From: Microbulbifer agarilyticus S89
Lineage (GTDB): Bacteria > Pseudomonadota > Gammaproteobacteria > Pseudomonadales > Cellvibrionaceae
Assembly (NCBI RefSeq): GCF_000220505.1
Contig: NZ_AFPJ01000036.1
Location: 62,001 to 126,000, forward strand
Length of the DNA stretch: 64,000 nucleotides
Reading direction: 5' to 3'
Shown: positions 17,083 through 25,735 of the stretch, in pieces
Layout of the letters: each line of letters begins with the position of its first letter
Position numbering within the stretch: the first letter of the stretch is position 1
Notes under the pieces: generated by a model
The model's input: only the letters and a program-made list of their open reading frames with translations
Databases searched by the model: none
Told to the model about the DNA's origin: nothing
Translations under genes and position numbers: made by a program

Positions 17083-18471
17083 AATGACTTTGCTTTTCAG
17101 GCGTGCCTGGGCATCTTTCAGGGCGCGTAGCACTTTTTCTTTGTCGTAGTTGCGCACTTTGTCCAGATCCAGGTGCATGGCGAAACCCGGTGCGTGCTCT
17201 TCCAGGTAGCTCTGCTTGCCACCCAGGTTCTTGCGCAGGTCCGTTACCGAATAGACCTTTACCGGGGTGCTGAAGCCTTTCACGGTCACGTGCCCTTTGT
17301 CGCGGCACATCACTGTCTGCTTGATCATCGCCCAGGTCTCGTGGCTCACCAGGATTTCGCCCGGGTCGGCGGCGCTTTCCAGGCGTGCTGCCAGGTTCAC
17401 GTGGGTGCCCATCACCGTATAGGTCTGATGGTCGGCGGTGCCGAAAACGCCCACGGTGCAATAGCCGGTATTAATGCCCATGCGAATCTGCAGCGGGTGT
17501 GAGATGCCCTGGTTGTACCACTCCTGCATCATCTCACTGACTCGCTTGCGCATGGCCAGTGCCATTGCCACACAGCGCAGGGCATCGGATTTTGGGCCCT
17601 TGCTCTGGTCATCCCCGAATACCACCATCACCGCATCGCCGATAAATTTATCGATGGTGCCGCCGTAGTGCGCCACGATGCGCGACATCTCGGTAAGGTA
17701 ATTGTTGAGCAAACGGGTGAGAGTCTCCGCCTCCATCTCTTCGGTGAGCTGGCTGAAATCCTTGATATCGGAAAAGAACACGGTCAGCAGTTTGCGCTCG
17801 GTGACGATTTCCTTGTCCTTGCCCGTGGTTACTGCGCGCCACAGGCGCTTGGGCAGGTAGCGAGACAGCTTGTAGCTCGCCATATTGGCGATGCGCTGGT
17901 CCTTGCGCAGTTGTTCGTTATTGCTGCGCAGCTGGGAGATCTGCTTGTGCATATAAAACGCATAGCAACAGAAATAGGTAAATACGCCGATCAGGCTGGC
18001 TGCACTGATATTCAGGTCGGCGTTCACCACCAGCGCCGGGCGGTGGATCAGGTAGCCGACACCGACGCCAAGCAATAGCGCCGTGTTGTGCTCGAACCAG
18101 CTGCGACCGCCGCCCTGGGTGAGCGCATGGAACTGCACCATGGTCAGGAACAGCAGGCTGGGCAGCAGGCTGAAATTGGCGAGCGCCATAGCCATACCGA
18201 TCAGCAGTGCATCGGTGAACGAAAGCCAGCGGCGAAGTTCCTCGCGCTTCTCCGGAGCCGCGCGCAACGAGAATCGATAGGCCGCAGGAATATAAACCAG
18301 TAACAGCACCGCCATGCCCAGAGGCAGCAGTTCGGATTGTGATAATAGGGCGGACCAATTGATGCTGTTAAGCAGGGTGCCGGCTGCGGCGAAACAGATT
18401 AGCGCACGGAAATACAGCGGATACCGGGAATCCGATTTTAGGCTGTTGTTTTCTTCGGGCTGGTTCTGCAT
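17077..18471 (-). CDS. Membrane class III adenylate/guanylate cyclase
   Basis: A 464-residue protein. The N-terminal half has five or six predicted transmembrane segments between residues 18 and 175. A short helical linker (QLRSNNEQLRKDQRIANMASYKLSRYLPK) leads to a class III cyclase domain (about residues 225-410). Metal-binding aspartates are in FSDIKDFSQL and GDAVMVVFGD, the lysine in GTIDKFIGD fits a purine-selecting position, and the Asn/Arg pair is in VNLAARLE. It should make cAMP or cGMP; the specificity cannot be fixed here. ATG 18471 is used; a GTG two codons upstream is possible. Confidence 0.88.
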   Translation of the reverse strand: MQNQPEENNSLKSDSRYPLYFRALICFAAAGTLLNSINWSALLSQSELLPLGMAVLLLVYIPAAYRFSLRAAPEKREELRRWLSFTDALLIGMAMALANFSLLPSLLFLTMVQFHALTQGGGRSWFEHNTALLLGVGVGYLIHRPALVVNADLNISAASLIGVFTYFCCYAFYMHKQISQLRSNNEQLRKDQRIANMASYKLSRYLPKRLWRAVTTGKDKEIVTERKLLTVFFSDIKDFSQLTEEMEAETLTRLLNNYLTEMSRIVAHYGGTIDKFIGDAVMVVFGDDQSKGPKSDALRCVAMALAMRKRVSEMMQEWYNQGISHPLQIRMGINTGYCTVGVFGTADHQTYTVMGTHVNLAARLESAADPGEILVSHETWAMIKQTVMCRDKGHVTVKGFSTPVKVYSVTDLRKNLGGKQSYLEEHAPGFAMHLDLDKVRNYDKEKVLRALKDAQARLKSKVII

Positions 18472-18477
18472 GAACAC

Positions 18478-18915
18478 TGAATCTTTTTAATTCTGTACTG
18501 CAAAAACGGAACGGGTGTCGATGGCGTTTCGCAGAAGTTGTCTGGGAGCTTGTTGTTTTCTTTTTGTCCACATTGTCGTGTGCAGTCGGGATCCCGCGCA
18601 TTGCTGCAGGTAGGGAGTTGATAGCCCTGCACCATCGCGGCCTGAAAACACTGAAAATATCTTGGGGCGGCTCCGTTAATGGAAGCCTGGCGCCACGAGA
18701 ATTATTGGAATAACGTGGTTCAGATCACCGACAGGCGCAAAGTTTACCCTCAAAGGGCAGGGAAAGCGATGTCATTTGAGAATCTTGTGCTAAAAGTGGA
18801 CGGTCGTCCATAAGAAATTCCATCGATCAATAGGGTAAAATCTCGCTCTTTCGGGGTTGGCGCCAAATTCAGCCTGCAACACATTCACCAATCTTTGAGC
18901 ACTCAGGAGACACAA
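18478..18915. other. Intergenic region between divergent genes
   Basis: About 440 bases separating the cyclase and the nitroreductase-like gene. The only structure noticed is a small inverted repeat GGAC/GTCC near 18800. No convincing promoter pair, small gene or RNA was found. Confidence 0.45.
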
Positions 18916-19476
18916 ATGGACGCGCTGGACGCATTGCACAATCGGGTTTCGGTTGGCCTACTCACTGAGCCCGCGCCGGACGCGGACCAGCGGAAAAGTA
19001 TTTTCCGCGCAGCCCTGCGCGCGGCCGATCACGGCAACCTGCGCCCCTGGCGCTTTCTGGTGATTGAGGGCTCTGCGAGGTCGCGGTTAGGGGAGATCTA
19101 TCTGGAGGCAACGGAAAACAAGGAAGCTCTGAGCGAGGCCCAGCAAGCGCGGATACTCGCCATGCCGCTCCGCGCTCCGCTGGTGATTGTCGCCATTACC
19201 CAGCTGCAGGAGCACCCCAAGGTGCCGTTTAACGAGCAGCGGATGTCGACCGCCGGTGCCGTGCAGGCCATGCTGACCGCCGCTTTTGCCGAAAATGTCG
19301 GCGCTTACTGGCGCACCGGTGCCCTGGCAGAGAACCGATTGGTCGCCCGCGCACTGGGATTGGCAGATAACGAAGAGGTCAGTGGCTTCATCTATATGGG
19401 CACCCCGGCAAAACCACCGAGATCCGCGCCAGACCTGGTTGTCGAAGACTTCTTTGCGGATTGGTCTGGCGAATAA
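18916..19476 (+). CDS. Nitroreductase family protein (YdjA-like)
   Basis: A 186-residue FMN-dependent nitroreductase-fold protein of the small YdjA type. The opening MDALDALHNRVSV and the following RAALRAADHGNLRPWRFLVIEG resemble E. coli YdjA, and AFAENVGAYWRTGAL is the FMN-contacting stretch near the middle. It probably uses NAD(P)H to reduce nitro compounds or quinones; the natural substrate is unknown. ATG 18916 is chosen because CAGGAG lies 7 bases upstream; the longer TTG start at 18895 overlaps that site. Confidence 0.87.
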   Translation: MDALDALHNRVSVGLLTEPAPDADQRKSIFRAALRAADHGNLRPWRFLVIEGSARSRLGEIYLEATENKEALSEAQQARILAMPLRAPLVIVAITQLQEHPKVPFNEQRMSTAGAVQAMLTAAFAENVGAYWRTGALAENRLVARALGLADNEEVSGFIYMGTPAKPPRSAPDLVVEDFFADWSGE

Positions 19477-19663
19477 CTCGACAGGTGGCGGTGTTTGGCG
19501 GATTTTTTTCGAATTTTGCTTGCACCCTCCGCCGCCTTTTTGTAAAGTGCGCGCTCGCTGATCGGGGCGCTATGTTACTGATTAGCAAGGCAAAACAGCC
19601 ACGAGCCCGCAGGCGTGCGGACGGCAAGCTCGCTAAACAAGCCGGAATCCACGCATACAATTT

Positions 19664-19751
19664 GGTGAGGTGTCCGAGTGGTCGAAGGAGCACGCCTGGA
19701 AAGTGTGTATATCGAAAGGTATCGAGGGTTCGAATCCCTCCCTCACCGCCA
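19664..19751 (+). tRNA. tRNA-Ser(GGA)
   Basis: An 88-base class II tRNA with a long variable arm and encoded CCA. The anticodon loop reads CTGGAAA (anticodon GGA) and the T arm AGGGTTCGAATCCCT. A perfect terminator hairpin begins 3 bases after the CCA. Confidence 0.96.
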
Positions 19752-19753
19752 TT

Positions 19754-19792
19754 AAACGAAAAAGCCCGGCATATGCCGGGCTTTTTCGTTTA
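19754..19792 (+). terminator. tRNA-Ser terminator
   Basis: Perfect inverted repeat: arm AAACGAAAAAGCCCGGCAT pairs with its complement ending CTTTTTCGTTT. A GC core is flanked by A and T tracts, so it could act in both directions. Confidence 0.9.
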
Positions 19793-19802
19793 ACGACGCT
19801 TA

Positions 19803-19915
19803 GGTCGGGTGAGAACCCTCCGGTTCGATTAACTCGCGCAGCGAGTTAAGACCGAGGCAAAGACGAGCCCGCAGGGTTGAAACACGCCCTAGCGTGTTTC
19901 AAGTCCATCCCGACC
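19803..19915. ncRNA. Multi-helix structured element downstream of tRNA-Ser
   Basis: A 113-base stretch with nested complementary arms: closing helix GGTCGGG (19803-19809) with CCCGACC (19909-19915); helix AACCCT (19814-19819) with AGGGTT (19873-19878); hairpin TTAACTCGC / GCGAGTTAA (19829-19849); and hairpin TTGAAACACG / CGTGTTTCAA (19877-19902). Together these form a three-way-junction shape. It could be a small RNA, a REP-like dispersed repeat or an RNA-level terminator for the lut operon. The complementarity is seen directly; any function is inference. Confidence 0.4.
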
Positions 19916-19970
19916 GGAGCCAAAATCGCGAGCAGAAGTAAAGTGCTCTCGCTCAACCTTTTCCGTGCCT

Positions 19971-20642
19971 TTAAGAAACAAGAAAAACAACTAACTTAGA
20001 CGGCCCATGCGCCCCGTATGCCAACGTTTGCTGAATATCAGCCGTTTTAGAAGGCCCCGACACCAGTACAATGTTTGTCGGCATTGATAATCCCCATGGG
20101 CTGTGGGCGATGTAATTTTCTAGATCCGGATACAGATCCCTCTCGCGAATAATTACCAAATGCGTTGGCGGAATCAGCGAAAGTGAGCGGGGCTCTGTAG
20201 CACTTGGAATCAGGACAAGGCTACCGGTCTCCACGATGCCCGCGGTGGCGGTGGTAATTGCGGCCGGTGTCCGGGAAAACAAAGTCTCTTTTTTCTCTGC
20301 GTCATTCCCTTTGGTTGGCCACGGTTGCCACTGGATAGGCATCTCCCCTTGCTCGCCGAGCAGGAACCGCACTTCTTCACTACCCATTAATTGGGTAATA
20401 CCGAGTTCTTGCAGGCAGGTGACAACCGATTCCGCGAGCCCTAAGTCGTCGGTCTCCATTACCTGAGCGTGGTTTGCGCGCAGTAGTTCAATAAACTGCT
20501 GGCGCATCCGATCGGTTGTTATGGATACATTGCTGGCATGCGATATCTGGCCACAAGCGTCGTGCGCCGCATTGCGATGCATGGCCGGGTGCGATGCGGA
20601 ACCGTTGCGCAATCGGTTTAAGATATTTTCTCTTGCGGACAT
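19971..20642 (-). CDS. lutC: L-lactate utilisation protein LutC
   Basis: A 223-residue LUD-domain protein, third subunit of the LutABC (LldEFG) system that oxidises L-lactate to pyruvate. The opening MSARENILNRLRNG and the C-terminal half, with TATAGIVETGSLVL and RERDLYPDLENYI, are typical. It overlaps lutB by 25 bases, so it is last in the lutA-lutB-lutC operon on the minus strand. Confidence 0.9.
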   Translation of the reverse strand: MSARENILNRLRNGSASHPAMHRNAAHDACGQISHASNVSITTDRMRQQFIELLRANHAQVMETDDLGLAESVVTCLQELGITQLMGSEEVRFLLGEQGEMPIQWQPWPTKGNDAEKKETLFSRTPAAITTATAGIVETGSLVLIPSATEPRSLSLIPPTHLVIIRERDLYPDLENYIAHSPWGLSMPTNIVLVSGPSKTADIQQTLAYGAHGPSKLVVFLVS

Positions 20643-22081
20643 GGGGTCGCGCTCCTGCGTTGTCTATTTTTCAATGCTGCATGCAAGGTGATCTGTGCCG
20701 GTTGCGGCATGGTGCGCTGTGTTTTCCAGCGGCTGGGCAAGAACCTGAATAGCTTGCGACCATGGGCGGCCAGCGAGGCACCCCGGTGGTAAATCGCGGG
20801 ATGCCGGCAGGCCCAGGCCCAGGCTTTCCACACCAGGGCCTCCAGTGGCTTGCGCCCGCTGCCTGCCCCTCTCACTATTCCTTCTGCTGTACCCGCGTGA
20901 TTGCTCTCGACCCGCAGCCGTTGCAACAATTTGGGAATGGGAATGCGCACCGGGCAGACTTCCTCGCAGGCACCGCACAGTGAGGACGCCGTGGGCAGGT
21001 CCTTGGTAGCATCCAGCCCGAGCAGATGCGGACTCACGATTTTGCCAATCGGTCCCGGGTAGGTGGTGCCATAGGCGTGGCCACCGATGCGGGTGTACAC
21101 CGGACAGTGATTCATGCAGGCACCGCAGCGAATACACTGTAGGGTTTTACGCAGTTCTTCATCGGCAAACGCCTGGCTGCGGCCATTGTCCAGCAGCACA
21201 AGATGCACTTCTTCCGGCCCATCCTGCTCGCCCGGCTTGCGCGGGCTGGAAATCATATTGAAATAGGTGGTGATCTTCTGGCCGGTGGCGGAGCGGGTGA
21301 GCAGTGAAAGCAGTGGCGGAACATCGCTCAGTTGTGCGACCACTTTTTCAATCCCGGTAACGGCGATATGCAGCGGGGGGACCGTGGTGCACATCCGCCC
21401 GTTGCCTTCATTTTCCACCAGGCACAGGGTACCGGTTTCGGCAACGGCAAAGTTGACCCCGGTGATCCCCACATCCGCATGCTGGAATCGCTCACGTAAT
21501 TGTTGCCGGCCGATCCCGATCAGCTGGTCGACATCTTCGGTATAGGGAGTGTCCTCAAGGTTATTTTCGAACAGGCTGGCGATCTGGCCAGCGTCTTTGT
21601 GGATAGCTGGCATGATGATATGGGAGGGTGTTTCACCGGCCAGCTGCACGATGAATTCCCCCATATCGGACTCGATGCAATCGACACCGCGATCACCCAG
21701 ATATTCGTTGAGGCCAATTTCCTCGGTGACCATGGATTTACCCTTAACGGCCTTTCTGCCATTGCGGGCGCGAATCAGGGATTCGATGATCTCGTTGGCT
21801 TGCTGTGAGGTTTCCGCCCAGTGCACCTGGATACCGTTGCGGGTGCAGTTTTGCTCCAGCTGCTCGAGAAGCTCAGGGAGTTGCTGCAGACAGCGCTGTT
21901 TGATTGCCTCGCCGCGTCGGGACAGCGCAGCGAAGTCTCCTTCCTCAGTGTTGACACCGGCAAATGCCGTGCGACGCTTGTTGCGCAGAAATTCCATGGC
22001 TCCGCGAAAGTTACTGCGCAGCACCGGGTCGGCCAGTGCTGCGGTGCTGTTCGGGTGAAATGCTTCCGGTTGCTGCTTCAT
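20618..22081 (-). CDS. lutB: L-lactate utilisation iron-sulfur protein LutB
   Basis: A 487-residue subunit with an N-terminal LUD domain and a C-terminal ferredoxin-like region. Two [4Fe-4S] cysteine clusters are visible: CIRCGACMNHCPVY near residue 318 and CGACEEVCPVRIP near residue 367. GETPSHIIMPAIHKD and GITGVNFAVAETGT are characteristic. It transfers electrons from lactate oxidation. It overlaps lutA by four bases and lutC by 25 bases. Confidence 0.93.
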   Translation of the reverse strand: MKQQPEAFHPNSTAALADPVLRSNFRGAMEFLRNKRRTAFAGVNTEEGDFAALSRRGEAIKQRCLQQLPELLEQLEQNCTRNGIQVHWAETSQQANEIIESLIRARNGRKAVKGKSMVTEEIGLNEYLGDRGVDCIESDMGEFIVQLAGETPSHIIMPAIHKDAGQIASLFENNLEDTPYTEDVDQLIGIGRQQLRERFQHADVGITGVNFAVAETGTLCLVENEGNGRMCTTVPPLHIAVTGIEKVVAQLSDVPPLLSLLTRSATGQKITTYFNMISSPRKPGEQDGPEEVHLVLLDNGRSQAFADEELRKTLQCIRCGACMNHCPVYTRIGGHAYGTTYPGPIGKIVSPHLLGLDATKDLPTASSLCGACEEVCPVRIPIPKLLQRLRVESNHAGTAEGIVRGAGSGRKPLEALVWKAWAWACRHPAIYHRGASLAAHGRKLFRFLPSRWKTQRTMPQPAQITLHAALKNRQRRSATPCPQEKIS

Positions 22082-22884
22082 CGCGCCACCTCCGCGAATA
22101 ATTTTTCTGAATCCGCTTTCCCAAGCGGCTGCGTGACACCGATTCGTTCCGCCAGAAAACTGATCAGGTGGCGGCCGCGCAGGGGCTGCTGTGCATATTC
22201 CAACGTGGTATTCAGGTTCAGCATGCAGCCCCAGTCCGTGCTGACAAACTCATCCACACCGGCACCGACCAGGTTGCGCGTCTTGTCTTCCGCCATGGCG
22301 GCGGAAACATCGGCGTGCTTGACCGAGAAGGTGCCGCCGAAGCCGCAACACTCTTCTTGGTAATCGTGGGGGACCAGTTGTACTTGCTGAAGCTGGTCGA
22401 GAAGTGCCAGACCGTGTTCATGGATACCGAGTTCGCGCCGGCCTGCGCAGGAGGTGTGCAGTGTGACCCGGGTAGCGGCGCCCTGGTCGGAAAATGTGGG
22501 CTGCACTACGTGGCGCAGGAATTCGGTGAATTCAAAAACCCGTTCGGCAAAAGCGACAACCTCTGGAGCGTGATCAAACAGCGCGGGGTAGTGCTTGCGC
22601 ATCATGCCACCGCAAGAGCCGGAAAGAATCACGATGGGCCAGGACGCGGGAAACAGGTCCATCTGGCTACGCGCCACGGCGCGCGCCTCACCATCGTATC
22701 CGGAGTTGTACGCGGGCTGGCCACAGCAGGTTTGCGCCTGCGGAAAGACCACCTCGATACCGTGATGTTCCAGTAACGCGATGGCATCAAGCCCAGTCTG
22801 TGGTGAAAAGCTATCCACCAGACAGGTACCAAACAGATACACCTTGTCCGGTTTCGGCGGGTAGATGCGGACGGCCTCGGCCAT
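22078..22884 (-). CDS. lutA: L-lactate utilisation protein LutA
   Basis: A 268-residue (Fe-S)-binding protein with two CCG-domain motifs: TCCGQPAYNSG near residue 57 and ECCGFGGTFS near residue 185. These bind an iron-sulfur cluster, as in heterodisulfide-reductase-type subunits. It is the first gene of the lutABC operon, transcribed away from the LysR gene, with about 170 bases of shared promoter region. Confidence 0.92.
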   Translation of the reverse strand: MAEAVRIYPPKPDKVYLFGTCLVDSFSPQTGLDAIALLEHHGIEVVFPQAQTCCGQPAYNSGYDGEARAVARSQMDLFPASWPIVILSGSCGGMMRKHYPALFDHAPEVVAFAERVFEFTEFLRHVVQPTFSDQGAATRVTLHTSCAGRRELGIHEHGLALLDQLQQVQLVPHDYQEECCGFGGTFSVKHADVSAAMAEDKTRNLVGAGVDEFVSTDWGCMLNLNTTLEYAQQPLRGRHLISFLAERIGVTQPLGKADSEKLFAEVAR

Positions 22885-23053
22885 GAGTAATGTCCTTTAT
22901 AGGTTTTGGTTATTTATTTGAAGGCAAGGCTAAAGCATCGGGTTTGATGAAACTATCGTTAACGAGTAAATTGATTGTTTCCAATTGTTCGCTAATAGTC
23001 TGGTCGATCGCGTTGCAATTTCGCTTCCGTGCTGGATACCTGAGGATCAGTCA

Positions 23054-23971
23054 TTGGTTGAAGCATCAGATCTCGCGCTGTTCGCACTGCTGGCGGAGGC
23101 GGGCAGCTTTCGCAAGGCTGCGGAGCAGGCCCGAATGTCCACACCGGGGCTGAGCAAACGCATTAGCCGTCTGGAGAGCGCGCTGGCCACCCAGTTGGTG
23201 TTTCGCAATACCCGCAATATGGCTCTGACTGAGGCTGGTCGGCGGCTGCTTACTCACGCCAGTGCCGTCAAACAGCACCAGGAAGCTGCGCTGGCAGAGG
23301 TGTCCAGTCTGAGTAATAGTCTGCGCGGCCAGTTGGTGGTCAGTGCACCCACCATCTCCGGTGATATCTTGCTTTCGGATCTGGTGGCGGACTTCTGCAC
23401 GCGGTACCCGGAGGTGCGGGTCGACTTGCGCCTGGACAATCGCTATGTGGACCTGGTACGCGACGGGATCGATATCGCCGTGCGTACCGGCACCCTGCAG
23501 GACTCGTCTCTGCGCGCGCGCTGGTTGATCGACTCAGACTGGGTCGTATGCACAACACCTGATTACCTGAGCCAGCATGGATCCATAGTTGCGCCCGAGC
23601 AGCTGCAACAGCACAACTGCCTGATCTATGCGCTACAAGATGGTGGGCCGCGCAACTGGCTGTTTGCTAGGGAAGAGGGGACTTACTCCGTGACCGTGGA
23701 TGGCAACCTGGAAGCAAATAACGCGCAGGTGTTGAAAAAAGCCGCGCTGCGTGGGCTCGGCGTAATCTATGTACCTCGTTGCCTGGTGCATCGGGAGCTG
23801 GATGACGGCGAGTTACTGCCGCTGTTGACCCCGCACACAGCGAAGTCGCAAGGCGTCTACGCGATTACTCCCTTTGCTCGTCACGCGACACCTGCGGTGC
23901 GATGTCTAATCGACGAAATTGCCAGTGCATATCGGGCTCATGCGCACTGGTTTTGCTCCGCGCAAAAATAG
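23054..23971 (+). CDS. LysR family transcriptional regulator
   Basis: A 305-residue LysR regulator. The winged HTH is at the N-terminus (DLALFALLAEAGSFRKAAEQARMSTPGLSKRISRLE in outline) and the effector-binding domain follows from about residue 95, with DLRLDNRYVDLVRDGIDIAVRTG. A TTG at 23054 is proposed as start: GAGG lies 8 bases upstream and it leaves a normal-length N-terminus; a TTG at 22985 would add 23 residues. It is divergent from lutABC, so control of lactate use is likely but not proven. Confidence 0.88.
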   Translation: MVEASDLALFALLAEAGSFRKAAEQARMSTPGLSKRISRLESALATQLVFRNTRNMALTEAGRRLLTHASAVKQHQEAALAEVSSLSNSLRGQLVVSAPTISGDILLSDLVADFCTRYPEVRVDLRLDNRYVDLVRDGIDIAVRTGTLQDSSLRARWLIDSDWVVCTTPDYLSQHGSIVAPEQLQQHNCLIYALQDGGPRNWLFAREEGTYSVTVDGNLEANNAQVLKKAALRGLGVIYVPRCLVHRELDDGELLPLLTPHTAKSQGVYAITPFARHATPAVRCLIDEIASAYRAHAHWFCSAQK

Positions 23972-24350
23972 TCACGGCGCCTTTTTGAACATTTCTCGGT
24001 CGAAAATTGCGGTGAAAAAATGGTGTTCTGCGGTAGTTTTCTTCGGAAAACTCATCGACATTTCAATTCTGTATGTTTTTTAAACATCTGCTCCAGAAAA
24101 GTGATCAACCGATGATTGATTTATAGGTTATTGATCTGGAAGGAATTTTTCGTTTTTGTTTAAGAATCCGAAGTTTTTTTTGATCTAATTTGAAAAATAT
24201 TTACTTCTGATTTCTGAATACGAAGTGGCAAGCGCAAGCCCGTGGGTATAGTGAGTCGTCAAGGTGTCTGGACGGGAAGAAAGTCCAGCCGGCGCCTGAG
24301 CGACAACGACAAACAATATCTACACACAATAACTAGAAAAGTACTTTGCC
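23972..24350. promoter_or_regulatory. AT-rich leader of the mannose operon
   Basis: A 379-base AT-rich region before the sugar transporter. It contains TGATC/TGATT elements at 24102, 24113, 24132 and 24181, less regularly spaced than the arrays in the rhamnose locus. A hairpin follows with stem CTGGAC (24268-24273) and GTCCAG (24283-24288), extended by outer arms AGGTG/CGCCT and GTCG/CGAC. It may form a structured 5' leader. No clear -35/-10 pair was identified. Confidence 0.4.
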
Positions 24351-25670
24351 ATGCCAGCGACGATGAACGACACCGGGAACACGGTATCCCGGGGGGTAGC
24401 CCCACAGAACAAAACCGCCTATCTGTTCCCGCTACTGGTGATGACCAGCCTGTTTTTTATCTGGGGTTTTATCACTGCACTAAACGATATCCTGATTCCC
24501 CACCTGAAAAGTGCATTCTCCCTCAGTTATGTACAGGCGATGCTCATTCAGTTTGCCTTCTTTGGTGCCTACTTCCTGGTCTCCATTCCCGCCGGCGCCA
24601 TGATCAAACGGCTCGGCTATCAGAATGGTGTCTCGGTGGGCTTGTTGGTGGCGGCGGCCGGATGCATGCTGTTCTATCCGGCAGCGGAAGTTCGGGTTTA
24701 CGGACTCTTCCTCGCTGGATTGTTCGTACTGGCCAGTGGCATCACCATTCTTCAGGTATCTGCCAACCCTTATGTAGCAGTACTAGGCTCTCCAGAAACG
24801 TCGTCCAGTCGGTTGAACTTCTCACAGGCCATCAACTCGGTAGGCCATACCGTCGCACCGCTATTTGGCGCGTTGTTGATTATGGGCGCTGTGCACTCCG
24901 GTGGTGAGAGCGGAGAGGGTATGGCAGATCCGCGTGCGGTGCAGGTGCCTTACCTGATCATCGCCGGATTCCTGATTGTTGCGGCGATCGTATTCAAGTT
25001 GCTAAAACTGCCAGCGATTGAAGGCGAAGCGGAGCCGGCCAACCTGGCGCGCCCCGGCGCCAGCATCTGGGCGCACAAGCATCTGGTACTGGGTGCCGTG
25101 GCGATCTTTCTGTATGTGGGCGCGGAAGTCGCGATTGGCAGTGTGCTGATCAATTACATCGCGCTGCCGGAAGTGGCCGGCTTTAGCGAGCAGACTGCCG
25201 CTCAATACCTCACCTTCTATTGGGGTGGTGCCATGGTCGGGCGTTTTATTGGCTCGGCGATCCTGCAGTTTGTAGCGCCCACCCGCGTGCTCGCCTTTAA
25301 TGCCGCGGCCTGTATTGCCCTGCTGGTGGTGGTGCTGACCGGCAGTGGGCATGTGGCCATGTGGGCAGCACTGGGGGTGGGCCTGTTCAACTCCATCATG
25401 TTCCCGACCATTTTCTCCCTGGGTATCCGCAAGCTCGGGCCCATGACATCCCAGGGCTCCGGCATTCTGTGTCTTGCTATCGTGGGTGGCGCGGTAGTGC
25501 CCATGGCACAGGGGCTGGTTGCTGACCTGAGTGGCCTGACTATGAGTTTCCTGGTACCGCTGGTGTGTTACGTCTTTATTGGCTGGTACGCACTGAAGGG
25601 GGCTAATGCAGGAATGCTGCAATCCACAATGGCTGATTCTCCGAATGAGGCAACCCAGCCGGCCGGCTAA
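24351..25670 (+). CDS. FucP-family sugar:H+ symporter (probable mannose importer)
   Basis: A 439-residue MFS transporter with about 12 transmembrane segments. The family motifs FFIWGFITALNDILIPHLK and FFGAYFLVSIPAG are typical of the FucP/GluP/NagP group, and LQVSANPYV and LNFSQAINSVGHTVAP are also diagnostic. Members take up fucose, glucose, mannose or GlcNAc across the inner membrane. The downstream fructokinase and mannose-isomerase genes and two alpha-mannosidases point to mannose (inference). It heads the operon. Confidence 0.9.
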   Translation: MPATMNDTGNTVSRGVAPQNKTAYLFPLLVMTSLFFIWGFITALNDILIPHLKSAFSLSYVQAMLIQFAFFGAYFLVSIPAGAMIKRLGYQNGVSVGLLVAAAGCMLFYPAAEVRVYGLFLAGLFVLASGITILQVSANPYVAVLGSPETSSSRLNFSQAINSVGHTVAPLFGALLIMGAVHSGGESGEGMADPRAVQVPYLIIAGFLIVAAIVFKLLKLPAIEGEAEPANLARPGASIWAHKHLVLGAVAIFLYVGAEVAIGSVLINYIALPEVAGFSEQTAAQYLTFYWGGAMVGRFIGSAILQFVAPTRVLAFNAAACIALLVVVLTGSGHVAMWAALGVGLFNSIMFPTIFSLGIRKLGPMTSQGSGILCLAIVGGAVVPMAQGLVADLSGLTMSFLVPLVCYVFIGWYALKGANAGMLQSTMADSPNEATQPAG

Positions 25671-25735
25671 CGGCCTTGTCTGCTTAAGTTGCCCTTTAAG
25701 CCCCAGTGCATTTGAAGAATGTGGAGAGTAGTAGG

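Noticed and set aside
19664-19970. tRNA-Ser as an integration site for a mobile element
   Set aside because: No integrase, no repeated tRNA 3' end and ordinary metabolic genes follow.
24268-24288. Resemblance of the leader hairpin to the GAGGAAAGTCC core of RNase P RNA
   Set aside because: Only about ten bases agree and no other RNase P elements follow.
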